From contig NC_091120.1 in NCBI RefSeq assembly GCF_040183065.1, forward strand, positions 23,286,708 through 23,350,707: a stretch of 64,000 nt of DNA, written 5' to 3'. Positions 20,577-32,039 of the stretch are shown here, one piece after another. Made by a program: the position numbers and the translations under genes. Source of the DNA: Periplaneta americana (taxonomy: Eukaryota > Arthropoda > Insecta > Blattodea > Blattidae). Below the pieces are notes generated by a model. That model was not told where the DNA came from. It saw only the letters and a list, made by a program, of their open reading frames with translations, and did not search any database. Positions within the stretch are counted from its first letter, which is position 1, and every line of letters starts with the position of its first letter.

Positions 20577-21676
20577 GAATTTCCCCTCGAAATTACGGTC
20601 TTTGTGAAACACAACTGAATTTCCTAAGACTAACGAGTAAGAGTGATTTGAAATTTGGGTTTTTGGGTTTTAGTTCATGAAATTAAAATTGAAAATATAT
20701 TTTTGGTAATTTATTACACATTACAGTCAAGGTGCAGTTGAAAAGATTCTCATCTCTAGTTAAATAAAGCCACTCCTTGTTGAGTTAGCAACAGTAAAGT
20801 AGGAACATTCGTTACGACTTTCACTTAAAACATATTCTGTTGTGAATATTTCTGGGCTCATTATAACTGTAAAAATACTCCGATTTTATCACACAAACTG
20901 TAGTCTGACGTCAGAGCTTCCTTCAAGACGGAAGCAAGCAAATGTTGCACTGCGAAAAATGTTACGCCGTTGCTTCTGTTTTAATGAAGGGGTAATTTTG
21001 TCCACACGCATGTCCGTAGTGCGTGTGTTTGGCTGCACGACGGAAAATAAATTGAGAGAAAACATATCTTCGACCTTGAAATTCATTCAAGGTCTTACAA
21101 ATGGGGGAAACAGGGATAGGTGATGTTTTTACTGTAATGCATTATCATTACGGAAATAATGAAGAAGAAACTGTAAAACAACTAGTATGTTGATGTTCCA
21201 TTTTAGCTCAGGATAAATAGCTGTTATGGACAGCGCAATAGGTATTCTATATATGCAGATACTATGATATTCCTCAGAGGGGAATAGGTCGGTTCTCGCC
21301 CTTGGCGCCCAGACAGTGCTAATCGGTTAGTGGTCATGAGCGTTATATAGAGGAAGCTGTGAATCTGTCTCGTTATTTGTCGTAATTAAATTATCTGTAT
21401 TGTATTGTACTGAGTTTATTTACATTCCATGGTATTCGTATATTGCTTCACAGCTAGAATATGGAACATGTCAATAGTTAGAGACGAGAATTCCATGCAA
21501 ATGCATGTTCTTATAGGAACATATGACATAGCTCAAACTTAGTACTTATCCATTTCATTAACTTTTCTGTTCCAAATATGTGTACTTCTTCCGTGCATAT
21601 TTGCATATTTTAGCCTTCTTGGGGATAAAAACATGCAGAATGCATATTTAAGCTATTTTTAGCTTAATAATGCATA
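20577..21676. other. Intronic DNA, nothing recognised
   Basis: A 93-codon plus frame (20842-21123) and its minus shadow show no family I know. The segment near 21270-21330 is GC-richer but uninformative. Confidence 0.4.
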
Positions 21677-22754
21677 TCTATATATAATATGAACTGGTAA
21701 TGAAAATTACGGGAAAACTGCTCAACGGATTTTAATGAGTGACCCGTCATTTTGAAGCTTGGCATCCAAGGATTTTCAGAAAAATAGTAACTTTCAGTGA
21801 AGCGTTAGTTTTCCTACATAATTTTCCTATTTTCCAAAATCCATCTTTCGTCATTTTGAGAACTAATTGCATTTCAGAATAAAACAAAACACACACTACA
21901 ATAAATAATAGGCTATTACACGAAGGCCATGACCTGCAGGATTGCTGACATATTTAGAGTTCAAATTCAAATGGTTATTAAAAACTTCAAGACTTGCTAA
22001 AAATAATTTACAGGTCTGATTCTGCGTTGTGTAATTTTCTGAGTACAGCTGTGTATTGGATATTAAAATCTACAAAACTTGAGGTGGCTTTATGACATTA
22101 TTATCATTAGAAATGAAATGTTATTATAGTTAATGCCATGTTATGTGTATGTATAGGTATATATAAAACTACAAAACTTGCGTAAGATAATATTATTAAA
22201 AATCAAATATTTTTATAGTTATTAATCAAGTGGGGTTGGGTATTTTTCATAAGCTTATACTTAATGGCGGTGTGATGTAGATACGTAAATGCGTCACTCT
22301 CTTCAGTATTGGCTCGAGAGAGTGAAAATATTACAATTACTAAGGAAAGACGGTATTACTTACTGATAAAATAAGAGGCCTATAAAATTTTGTAGTCTCC
22401 CGATCATTTCAGCAAGATCTCTTAGCAGGATAAAATGATTTTACGCTCTACATTTCAAGCTCTACATGCAGCAGCTATACCAAGATGCTATGTGTATTGT
22501 TCGCATATGAAAAACCCACTGTTCATCCTGACATTGTTACTTGCGTTTTCGCGTTGAAACTCAAAAACTGAAGGTGGATAGGATCAAGAAAAAGTATTTG
22601 GAATAAAAAACCACTCAGAGGGAGTATGTTTCATTATTACGGAAGCAAATAACTTTCAAAATGTCTGGTATTCTTCATTGAAAATAAATCTGAAAATTTT
22701 TTATTTGAACATCTAATGAGCTTAGTTTGCAGCATTTGCTGCACAAGCCACTAG
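21677..22754 (+). mobile_element. Non-autonomous Helitron, family 2, copy A
   Basis: It starts TCTATATATAATATG after an A and ends CTAG before a T. Eight bases before the CTAG lies a perfect 6-bp hairpin, GCAGCATTTGCTGC (22729-22742). These are the textbook Helitron termini. It is 1,078 bp with no Rep/helicase sequence. A homologous copy with two LINE insertions is at 32470-34229. Confidence 0.85.
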
Positions 22755-23596
22755 TTTAATATATATTATATTCAGTTTAAATGCATGTTTTAATGGTTTT
22801 GAGTGGACACCTCAGTTTCTCGATATTTATAACTCTCATTTTAGCTTCAGGAATCAGGATTGAAGAAGGAAAAGAAAAAAAAACTAAATAACAGAAAAAG
22901 GTTCATTCAAGTTTGCACCCATAACTTCTTGCGATGTAGAGAGATATGCGGAACCCGAATCATGCAAGTGAAGTGGGTAGACATAATTACACACACACAT
23001 AAACAAACATATTTTTCCAATTTAATATATTATCGATTTGTAAGCGAAGAAGTTTGTTTCCTGTTTCTATTAGGGACCTGTTGTTAATTATTGCTCTTGA
23101 AATTTGTGAGGTTGAATTTGGACAGGATTTGAATTGGATTATGTTAGTTTTGTTACAATTTAATACTAATTTATTGACTGAGAACCGATCACATATTTTG
23201 AGGAGAATTACCTCTGTTGAAGATTGGAATATGTTGGAGTTATTGGCTGTAATTGTATTGGCTGTACTATACTATTACTGCAAATACTAGTAATATGAGA
23301 TGACCTACATCTTTTATTAGGGGGGAAAGATCATTTATGAACACTAGAAAAAGTAGAGGATCTAATATTAATCCTTGTGGAATTAATTCTGAGTTTAGTG
23401 AAATGTAAGGGAAAATGAAATAAATAATATAGATGCAATTATTTGGTTCTCATTTGAAGGAAGCAGAAACTTCGGGAAATCCCTAATTTGATTTTATTCA
23501 CCACGAATATGAATTCCAGTCAACTCCGGGACGGAACCCCAGTCCATTGATTGATAACATGCAGTCTGACGGTGAACTAGCTTAGGGCGGATTATC
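22755..23596. other. Intronic DNA, nothing recognised
   Basis: No coding exon or known repeat is seen. A proline/cysteine-poor frame at 23054-23290 has no recognisable domain. A faint tRNA-like trace near 23520-23590 is too decayed to call. Confidence 0.4.
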
Positions 23597-24462
23597 AACA
23601 GTAATCTCACTACAGTCGCGACGCTGTTATTCCCGGCGTGACTCCTTCTCTTTACTTACGTCTTAGGAAGTCAAGGCTCTATAAAGTCTAGGTAGGTAGT
23701 ATCGTTCGCCATTTTTGTTCTTTCGTTGCCGAGCTACCATACGAGGAATCTATTTGCCACACCGTTAAACATTACCATGTCGTAGCTCCTATGATAATAA
23801 ATCAAACGCACTGTAATTCAGCAAATAATTGAGCGGCAAATAACGTCTTCGTGTGCTTTCAGCGAACGCCAACGAAAGAGCCAAAATGGCGGGGGATTAT
23901 ATTAAGTATTTATCGAGCCTTAAGAAATGAATAACGTCTTCCTCAGCGAACCACAAGACGCACACGTTTAAATGTAGCCGACCTGCAACGCGATTGGCTG
24001 CCGTAAATTAGAGCGACGGGACTATAGAGGTTTTGATTTATCTAGAGAAATCAAAATTCGAGTGGGATTTAATGGACTATTACACGATTAGAAGAAAGTA
24101 TATAAAGATTAGAAGAAATAAAGTATCTAATACAATAAAATATTAATTGACTTACTGAAATTATATTTCACTAATGTTAGCTTCACCAAAACGTTTGAAC
24201 GGATCCGCCATTTTTAGTTGACTGTCTATGCTATAAACAAATGACGATCACAAAGCATGTTTTATAGTACCGTAAAGAATTTGCAGTTTGAAATGTTGGC
24301 AAACAAAGAAACAAATCATAGGGAAGTGATAACATTAAACAAATGCTAAGGAAGCGATAAAATTGTGCGATAAACAGCCATGATTGGTTGAAAGACGTCC
24401 TTTCGTACCGTTGTATTGGTCAAAAGTAGTATGACGTAGTAAAAGTGTAATAGTCACTCTAA
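23597..24462. repeat. Dispersed repeat E, copy 1 (interrupted)
   Basis: It shares CAGTAATCTCACTA near its left end, TTTGATTTATCTAGAG, GACTATTACACGATTA and a right part AAAAGTAGTATGAC with copies at 52867-53895 and 63835-64000. A 412-bp element (23613-24024) interrupts it. No coding sequence is seen; it is probably a non-autonomous DNA element, class unknown. Confidence 0.75.
23613..24024. mobile_element. TA-flanked MITE nested in repeat E
   Basis: Flanked by TA (23611-23612 and 24025-24026), with imperfect inverted ends (CAGTCGCGACGC against TAGTCCCGTCGC). The other two E copies lack it and read straight through CACTAGAG, which fixes the borders independently. Confidence 0.78.
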
Positions 24463-25440
24463 TAGGCCCAATTGTATAAAACTCCCTGACTAAAGATCAA
24501 TTTTGATCGAAGATCGGAAAGTGAACCGAGTTCAGATACTTCTTCTATTGTATAAAACTTTTCTGCGATCAAATTACCTAGGTTCAAATGCAATCTACGT
24601 GAAAAGGACTTGGCAACATCGCATAAACAGATTAAGTATGTGATGCGCGGGCCATGTTGTACAGGTTTGTTCATTGTTGCCAATGTAGCGACTTTAACTC
24701 TTTTTCGACGACAATTTTTTTTAACTTTTATATTGCTTAAATAGGGATTTAGCGACCTTTTTAGCACCTCATAGTGACAAAATTTAATCTTTCTTTGTTG
24801 ATAATAAGAAATCTAGCGACTTTCCAACTACTTTTTGGCGACTTTCCGCACACTCTGTTGGAGACACTGGTTTGTTTTGTGCGTTGTAAATAATGGCGGA
24901 CAATAAGAAGAAAGTTGACCGTTCTCCAAGTTGTTATGTTATGGTGTTTGATACTGCTAAACATAATAAAGCTTTATAAAACGACAATTTTCGTTTAGTA
25001 ATACAGTTAATTGAAAATTTATTAATGTACCTATCATATCCATGAATAATTAATGGTTGTTATAAACATAATATAATTATAGGTAATGTTATTTGATACT
25101 GCTGAACACGATAAAACCTTATAAAATATAAGAATTTTTGTATATTAAGGAAAGAAATTGAAAAAAAAATATATATATATAAACGTATCTCCATATATAT
25201 TAATAATAATGGTTATTCTTTTTGCACAATCTGCCACTCGTATACTTCAAACAGAAAAGAAATAACTGAACTTGGATCATCTAACTTAATCGGAGAAATT
25301 TCTTCAGTCAAAGTTGACTTTAGTTTAAGACAAATTAATCTCAGATTAGACTTTATACAACACAAAATTCCAAGTTCAGCTAGAACGAGGATCAATTTAA
25401 CCTCTGATCTAAGATTAAATGGTTTATACAATCGGCCCTA
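24463..25440. mobile_element. 978-bp TIR element (Harbinger-like?)
   Basis: Ends TAGGCCCAATTGTATAAA and the complement of TAGGGCCGATTGTATAAA are inverted repeats of about 18 bp. The interior is AT-rich with a short local duplication (near 24942 and 25086, containing TTTGATACTGCT). The flanks are compatible with a TA or TAA duplication but do not settle it. PIF/Harbinger is a guess from end sequence. Confidence 0.72.
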
Positions 25441-26215
25441 AATGAAGTTGTTTTCTCACAAATCATAATAAATTTACTGAGACAGTGAAATATTTCACCG
25501 TTTCCTGCGAGAAGTTGAACTGTCATTTCACAAAATAATAATTTCCTAAACTGAATGCAGCAGATATTTTAATCTACACTTCCTGAATTTTATATTAAGC
25601 AGTAGTAGTTTTCAACTGTCTTGGGTTCACACTCGTTAGCATGAACTTCGTAGAGAAGTTGTTAAAATATATCCTCTGAAATATTATAAGTTGCAACTTA
25701 AAAAGAATAAAATAAAGGAATATTTTATAACATGGAGTTATTTATGTTTCAATAACGGAAGGGTAAATGAAGTTTGGGGTAACTTTTATTAGGTATCTAA
25801 TTCTATTCAATCGGTTAATCCCTCAGGTGTGATTACATGCTGCGTGACTAGGGCTATTTAGAACCACAGTACTTTCGTTTTTCATTATAGTTTGTATTGA
25901 TCCTATCTTCACTTGAGCGTGTTAACTAGGGATCATGACATGTACCGAGAGGTTGTGCAAGATACAGTTCTTTTATCTCGCACATCTCTGCACGGAAATC
26001 ATTTTTCATATTTGGAAGTGTTCACTACATTACTTGATATTTTTTAAAGGATATAAAAATCTCTGATATCGAAATAAATCATGCTTGAATTATGTAATAT
26101 TCTGTGTGATTTTAGGGTACAAGAATTACGTAATCGGCATCATCATCACCATCATTATTTAGAATAGTTTCAAGACTTGAACCGTTTAGTCATGTCCTTT
26201 CTGATTTAGAGCCCG
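25441..26215. other. Intronic DNA, nothing recognised
   Basis: AT-rich sequence without family similarity to other parts of the window. Confidence 0.45.
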
Positions 26216-27313
26216 GATGTTTGGCAAAATGTCTTTCTTACTGGGTGGAAGTAAATCATTATTTTCATAGACATAAATGTGATTTGGAGTAAATCAAAAT
26301 GATAGCACAAATTTTTATTTTGCCTAGTTTGCCTTACAAATACAAAACATCTTATTACAAATTCTTAGGGACTCTTTACGTATCATTCAATATCATTTAT
26401 ATTTTCAAGAAAGGTAATTTTGTCAATATGACATTTTGGCATCAAACGCATCCCAAATCCAAAATTTAGTATTTTTTAAATTGATCGACTTAAAAAAACA
26501 TACTGTTCTGTATTCTGGATCCTTGTGGTCACTCTCACTGGAGGGCTGGTGATTTAATTAAATCCTCTCTAAATCTCTTTTTTGTCATTTTAAAGCAATA
26601 TTTCTCGTTTACTTGCAATTTTCTAATTGATTCTAATGTAATTTGTATGAAATTTAAATATTTGAAACAATGACTAACTTGACTAACAATTGTAAATAAA
26701 AGTACTTTATTTCGCTGCTTAATCTGCTAATAATCGTGCTTTAATACTATTGGTGTAATATGAATAATGATCGACAATCCACAGTTACAAATATAATATT
26801 GTCATGTCTTCACGATACCAACAATCAGCTTTATAATTTTAAATATTAACCCCGTTCTCATAGAAGTTGCCACGTAGCATTTCCAATTGTTTGCTTTTAT
26901 ATTTTCAAATCTTACAGTTACAATTTTGTGCTACACTTATTTATTATAGTAGGAGAAAGAAATTTGAGTGAGGAACAGTCAGTTATTGTCGGGTGACAGA
27001 AGGTATAAGATCAAATTCATTGAAAAGTAATCTTCATTCTTACGTTAGTGAATTTGGTGCCCATGTGTTTTCAACCGATGGAACAGTTTTGTTATGTAAG
27101 GTTTGTGAAAAGACAGTTAATCACAAAAAAGTCTTTTATAAGTCAACATGTGTCACTTACGAAGTAAATATGTGAGTTATGTTGATATAGTTTAAATTTA
27201 TTGCTAAAATATATTATGACTTTTTCAAAGATTATTGTGCTTTTTTACGTTTTTATTACCTTTTTTGCCTGCCTATTTTAACTGTCATAAATGCCTGAAC
27301 ATCCGGGCTCTAA
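26216..27313 (+). mobile_element. Deleted hAT-like transposon with zinc-finger remnant
   Basis: Inverted ends TTAGAGCCCGGATGTT (16 bp, perfect) enclose 1,098 bp. CTGAT occurs directly outside both ends (26211-26215 and 27314-27318), shorter than the usual 8-bp hAT duplication. A small frame with a CGBP1-like zinc-finger motif (26993-27175) supports a hAT origin. The transposase body is missing. Confidence 0.68.
26993..27175 (+). pseudogene. CGBP1/hAT-type zinc-finger fragment
   Basis: The frame reads SLKSNLHSYVSEFGAHVFST, then DGTVLLCKVCEKTVNHKK. This resembles the N-terminal DNA-binding module of CGG-binding-protein-1-like and related hAT proteins, with the C-x2-C half of the finger (CKVC). 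The expected downstream His pair and the dimerisation region are absent: the frame ends in unrelated residues at VNM. It lies inside the inverted repeats of the element at 26216-27313, so it is a transposon remnant rather than a host gene. Confidence 0.55.
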
Positions 27314-27465
27314 CTGATGATAATGAACCTACATTGTATTGGTCAGTTCTAAAATTTTGTTGTATAACTCGTTAAAAATTCAATATTTTAGGGCCTAACC
27401 TTATTTTTGTTGTAATTCATTATGTGGCATTTGTTTGTTAATAATAATGTTTAAGTTATGAGCTG

Positions 27466-27626
27466 CCACGGCGGTAGTCTAGTGGCTAGAGCGCTAGACT
27501 TATAATCCTGTGGACCCGGGTTCAATCCCCGGTGTACTTCAATTTATAACTTGTGTTGGACAAGCCCGTGGTCGAGGTAACACAGGTTTTCTATATATAC
27601 ATACATACATACATACATACATACAG
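27466..27626 (+). mobile_element. tRNA-derived SINE with (ATAC)n tail
   Basis: The head 27466-27540 has a good T arm (CCGGG TTCAATC CCCGG) and a D arm, but no pairing acceptor. A TAT triplet stands at the anticodon position. A short body and a (CATA)n run (27597-27626) follow. It is a SINE head, not a gene. Confidence 0.6.
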
Positions 27627-29103
27627 AGATGGGAGGAAATCACTGGGAATGAGAATTTTCTGCAGACCGTAACAGTGCTTTTAAGACTATAACCTGCTAG
27701 GAAGAAGAAGAAGAAGATCTTTTAAGCATTAAAGATTACATTTTCAGCTATGGTATTTAAGTCTGTGTGTGGGATTCATTAATTGTGAAGCTTGGGCACG
27801 CCAAGATGGAGTATTACTGGCAGTACGATCTACTTCCACTAGATGGCTCCCCGACACGAGTAGCTGGGTTACCAATACATGCAAACGAAATGATACTAAA
27901 CGTGAAGAATGTTGCTACAGGTGGAAGGTTAGGTTAGGTTTTATTAGGTGTGTAGTATTATTACTATGTTGGCGACACTGAAACCCACTATGAAATTATC
28001 GAAATATGGCTGCATTCTTCATTCACAGACGATGATTTTCGTATATAAGTAGGGCGGGTTGGGCGGGCCCACAGCTCTCCAAGTGATCACATCTATTTGT
28101 ACTAATGAATACTGTCATTTTATAGTTTATTTAAGCGATTTTGAAAAAAAGGTAAGAAGTGACGTTCCTGTAATTCACAATTACCTGGGATTCAAGTGAC
28201 TTCTGATTCCTATTTTCTATACACTGTGTAGGAACGGTTCTAAGTCCACGGCGCAGAGTAATTCAGACAGGTAATTAATTACTTACTGGAGAGACTATTC
28301 AAATCCAATTAAAATAGTTCAGAACAAGCTATATTACAGCCCGAGGAAAAAACAAAAAGTGAAGAACTCTGAATTCTTTTGGGTTTGTGTTTTTTATGAT
28401 GATAACATAGTTCATACATTTAAGTGTGGAGTAAATTGTTAAATGACACGAATAACAGATTGAAATTTTCTAAAGCTATATATTCTCAGTAAAAAGCGCG
28501 TGGGTCAATTCCTGAAGTCTGTGTCGATTTATCTCCAGTCCACGGAATGTTTGTCCCTCGCTTTGTACAAATTATGCCGTGAATTTACAAAAGATCAGAA
28601 TACTCAATATTAATAAACCTCAAATTAAAAGTGAAGTACTGTACTTACTAATCTATTCACACATAAAAATAATTACTAACAATGGGTAGTTCAATATTTC
28701 GAAGAGAAAGAGAAGTGAATGTAAATTTCTTTTCTTATCTAGTTTAAGCCAACCTATTGCTTCCAGGGATGGGGTAATATGATCATATTTGCGAACATTG
28801 CTCACAAAACGTACACACAAGTTATGAGCACGTAGAAGCTTGTTTTGTTGTCGCTGGAAAGGTCAGTCAGTAAATTATCGGCATAGTCAAATAGGGAAAT
28901 AGAAGCGTCTGCACAAGGGACTTTTTAAGCAATAGGAAAGTTGAACATTTATACTTTTTAGCACGTGGATAATAGAATATACTTTTTTTTTTTTGCAGGT
29001 TTCTGTGATTTGTATGTCCCAGTTGAGATATTATATCATAAGTTAGACAGGAAATTAAAATTATTTCGAGATATCGAAAAATCGTGTCATAGAAGTTTGA
29101 GTG
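27627..29103. other. Intronic DNA with one promoter-like site
   Basis: It is mostly unrecognised. TATATAAG (28042-28049) followed by GGGCGGG boxes, then a GTAAGA donor-like site at 28152, form a possible plus-strand promoter and 5' exon. This is weak; see the findings. Confidence 0.35.
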
Positions 29104-29105
29104 TA

Positions 29106-30441
29106 CGAGGCGCATCCAGAAAGTAAGTTTCCCTATGTTTTTTTTAAAAAAAGAACACACACTTTCAGGAAAACATTTATTGGCAACAGGTACAGCAATG
29201 TTTCAGCTATTTTTCAACATAGCCACCATCAGAATTGAGACACTTGTCGTGTCGTGGGATCAGCTTTTGTATCCCTCTGTCGTAGAACTCTGCCGCCTGT
29301 GAATGGAACCAGCGTGTGACAGACGTCTTCAGCTCTTCGTCGTTGCCAAAACGCTCACCAGAGGACAGGAATTTCTTGAGGTGCAAGAAAACGTGAAAAT
29401 CGCTGGGAGCAAGATCTGGACTGTAGGGTGGATGATCAAACAACTCCCAGCCAAATTCCGTCAAAACAGCTGCTGTGCGCCGAGCCGTATGTGGACGAGC
29501 ATTGTCATGGAGGAGCACAACACCTGCAGTAACCATTCCACGCCTCTTGTTTTGAATGGCACGTCGCAATTTTTGCAGTGTTTCACAGTAACGGTCAGCG
29601 TTCACTGTTTCACCTCTTGGAAGGAAGTCAATGAGCAGAATGCCCTTCCTGTCCCAGAACACCGTGCACATCACTTTCCGTACCGACAGCGTCTGTTTGA
29701 ATTTCGTCCTGACCGGAGATCCACTATGCCGCCAATGCAATGACTGCTGCTTGGTTTCCGGGGTGAAGTGCGAAATCCAAGTTTCATCGCCAGTGACGAT
29801 CCTGTCGAGGAACTCGTCGCCGTCATCATGATACCGTTGCAGAAATGTCAGTGCTGCTCCTAAACGTTGCATTTTGTGTTCGGGTGTCAGGTTTTTCGGC
29901 ACCCACCTGGCACACACTTTTTTGAACAGCAGGTGCTTAGTGACACTCTCGTGCAACAAGGATCGCGATATCTGCGGAAAATGGCTGCTCAGCTCCGTAA
30001 TCGTGAAGCGGCGGTTCTCCATAATGCACTGCCGCACCAGCTCAACACGATCATCATTGATGAGGGACGGTCGCCCACTGCGCTCTTCATCATGGACACT
30101 TTGACGACCTTCGGAAAACTGCCTACATCAGGGACGCACCATCTGCTTACTCATGATGTTCGGCCCATAGACCTGACAGAGCTGCCGATGAATTTCAATT
30201 GGCGCAATGCTTTGTGCATTAAAGAACTTTATCACCGACCGATCCTCGCAGGCGGCGGGAGAAGGAATAAGAGCTTCCATTTCGGACCACTGCAGCCACG
30301 CTACTGGCACCAGGCGGGACCTGTCCGGCTGGCATATGATTGATACGTCATAGATCTGTTACGCATGCGCAATTGGCACGGCTAATTACGTTTACTTTCA
30401 AGGGGAAAAAATCGGGAAACTTACTCTCTGGATGCGCCTCG
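29106..30441 (-). mobile_element. Full-length mariner transposon
   Basis: It is 1,336 bp flanked by TA (29104-29105 and 30442-30443). The inverted ends start CGAGGCGCATCCAGA and match at 27 of 28 positions. It carries a complete mariner transposase frame on the minus strand broken by a single in-frame stop. The near-identity of the ends and the single lesion suggest a recent insertion. Its 5' end lies in intron 2, 33 bp downstream of the last base of host exon 2 (30475). Confidence 0.93.
29207..30310 (-). pseudogene. Mariner transposase with one nonsense codon
   Basis: A mariner (DD34D) transposase would catalyse cut-and-paste at TA sites. Reading from 30310, the N-terminal helix-turn-helix part contains EDRSVIKFFNAQSIAPIEIH, then stops at TGA (30130-30128) just after MVRP. 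Beyond the stop, the same frame continues uninterrupted for 307 codons to 29207. Visible motifs are WVPKNLT, the catalytic VTGDETWISH, LLHDNARPHTA and YSPDLAPSDF, with exactly 34 residues between the second and third aspartates. The C-terminus DKCLNSDGGYVEK is the usual mariner end. Comparable proteins often have Trp-Cys near the stop, so a TGG-to-TGA change is plausible. Total length of 367 codons including the stop is about right for the family. ATG at 30310 is assumed. Confidence 0.9.
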
Positions 30442-30474
30442 TATTGAGGTAAATTCATGTTGTTTGGTTGTTAC

Positions 30475-30621
30475 CTTGTTTGGAATGGCTGCAGCTACCG
30501 CGGATTGGGGGTTTCTTGTCTCCGCATAGACAATACATCTTGCTGTCTTCTGGGTACTTCATGCAGGTTGAGTTCGGGAACCCTGAGCAGTCGGAGTTAC
30601 CGTTACATGCTCTGGCTTTTG
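30475..30621 (-). CDS. Exon 2 of the EGF-like gene: cysteine module 1
   Basis: This 147-nt symmetric phase 1-1 exon has acceptor TTTAATTTCCAG and donor AAG|GTAACA. Its first two bases complete Pro61 and its last base begins Gly110. It encodes residues 62-109 with cysteines at 66, 72, 80, 91, 93 and 104: C-x5-C-x7-C-x10-C-x-C-x10-C. The core reads CNGNSDCSGFPNSTC, then YCLCGDKK. This is an EGF-like/EB-like extracellular module, similar in spacing to the one encoded by exon 3 and probably related to it by exon duplication. NST at 77 is a glycosylation sequon. The exon is clearly GC-richer than the surrounding intron, and the mariner ends 33 bp away without touching the splice site. Confidence 0.85.
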
Positions 30622-31336
30622 CTGGAAATTAAACAAAAACAGTTGACGTAAGATGAAATGGGTTATTAAATATTAAATAGCCTATGATTGATAGAATTAG
30701 TAATCTTTAAGAAGGCCTATGTTAAGTGAAACAATAATGATGCAAATGCTGATAATATAACAGTCCTTCTTTATCATCCTCGTGATCATCATCATTTTTA
30801 TTGTTGTAATAATCATCATTATTATTATTCTCAGGAGATTTATTAAGAATACCCAGGGGCAGGTATTTATGGAGATTAATTTTATCATTTGTGTTTTTTA
30901 ATAAGGTAAAGTACCAAAATAAAAGACAGGGCCCTAATAAGAGATACATTGTTAACTTTCCGGTATAATTTGTCATCTCTCGACAACTATGGTAAATCAA
31001 TGTTTGTGCTTCTGAGGCATCGTGTTCTTTGTCTAACCTCAGTTGAAAGTAAGCAACGCAGCTGATAGCAAGCAAAGTAATTTTTCATACTTTGAACTTT
31101 TAGTGATTTTTGTTGAGGAAGTGAACAGCAGTTAATGTAAGGTACAACAAATTTATTATTAATTTTATAAAATTGCTGGCAAAATGTTGCATATAATAGG
31201 TAGATTGCTAATAAGGAAGATAAAATACTGAAAAATGACCAAATAAACATTTCGTTGCCATTTTAAATATTAAGCCATTGATCCTTACCTGTAGCATAAA
31301 ATTGTGATGAAATAAGTTGAATTATTGGTGTAACAG

Positions 31337-31392
<56 letters not shown>

Positions 31393-31403
31393 TATTATTA
31401 TTA

Positions 31404-31452
<49 letters not shown>
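31337..31452. repeat. (TTA)n microsatellite
   Basis: A long trinucleotide run with few interruptions flanks a LINE fragment. The same repeat resumes at 31977-32038. Confidence 0.96.
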
Positions 31453-31453
<1 letters not shown>

Positions 31454-31975
31454 TACTTACTTACTGGCCTTTAAGGAACCCGGAGGTTCATTGCCGCCCT
31501 CACATAAGCCCGCCATCGGTCCCTATCCTGCGCAAGATTAATCCATTCTCTATCATCATATCCCACCTCCCTCAAATCCATTTTAATATTATCTTCCCAT
31601 CTACGTCTCGGCCTCCCTAAAGGTATTTTTCCCTACGGCCTCCCAACTAACACTCTATATGCATTTCTGGATTCGCCCATACGTGCTACATGTCCTGCCT
31701 ATCTCAAACGTCTGGATTTATCCTTCCTAATTATGTCAGGTGAAGAATACAATGCGTGCAGTTCTGTGTTGTGTAACTTTCTCCATTCTCCTGTAACTTC
31801 ATCCCTCTTAGCCTCAAATATTTTCCTAAGCACCTTATCCTCAAACACCCTTAACCTATGTTCCTCTCTCAAAGTGAGAGTCCAAGTTCCACAACCATAA
31901 AGAACAATCGGTAATATAACTGTTTTATAAATTCTAACTTTCAGATTTTTTGACAACAGACTGGATGATAAAAGC

Positions 31976-31976
<1 letters not shown>
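31453..31976 (-). mobile_element. LINE family L1 3' fragment inside (TTA)n
   Basis: The minus strand encodes [20 protein letters not shown] then the [20 protein letters not shown] region. A frameshift precedes the C-terminal end, and an (AAGT)n-type tail follows. It is the same family as 37147-38284, 5'-truncated just before the [11 protein letters not shown] region. Both flanks are (TTA)n, so the insertion split a microsatellite and the target duplication is hidden in it. Confidence 0.85.

Positions 31977-32038
<62 letters not shown>
31977..32038. repeat. (TTA)n microsatellite, second part
   Basis: It continues the repeat interrupted by the LINE fragment. Confidence 0.95.

Positions 32039-32039
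<1 letters not shown>

Noticed and set aside
27925-27950. Insect telomeric TTAGG repeat
   Set aside because: Only two or three imperfect GGTTA units are present, too few for a telomeric array.
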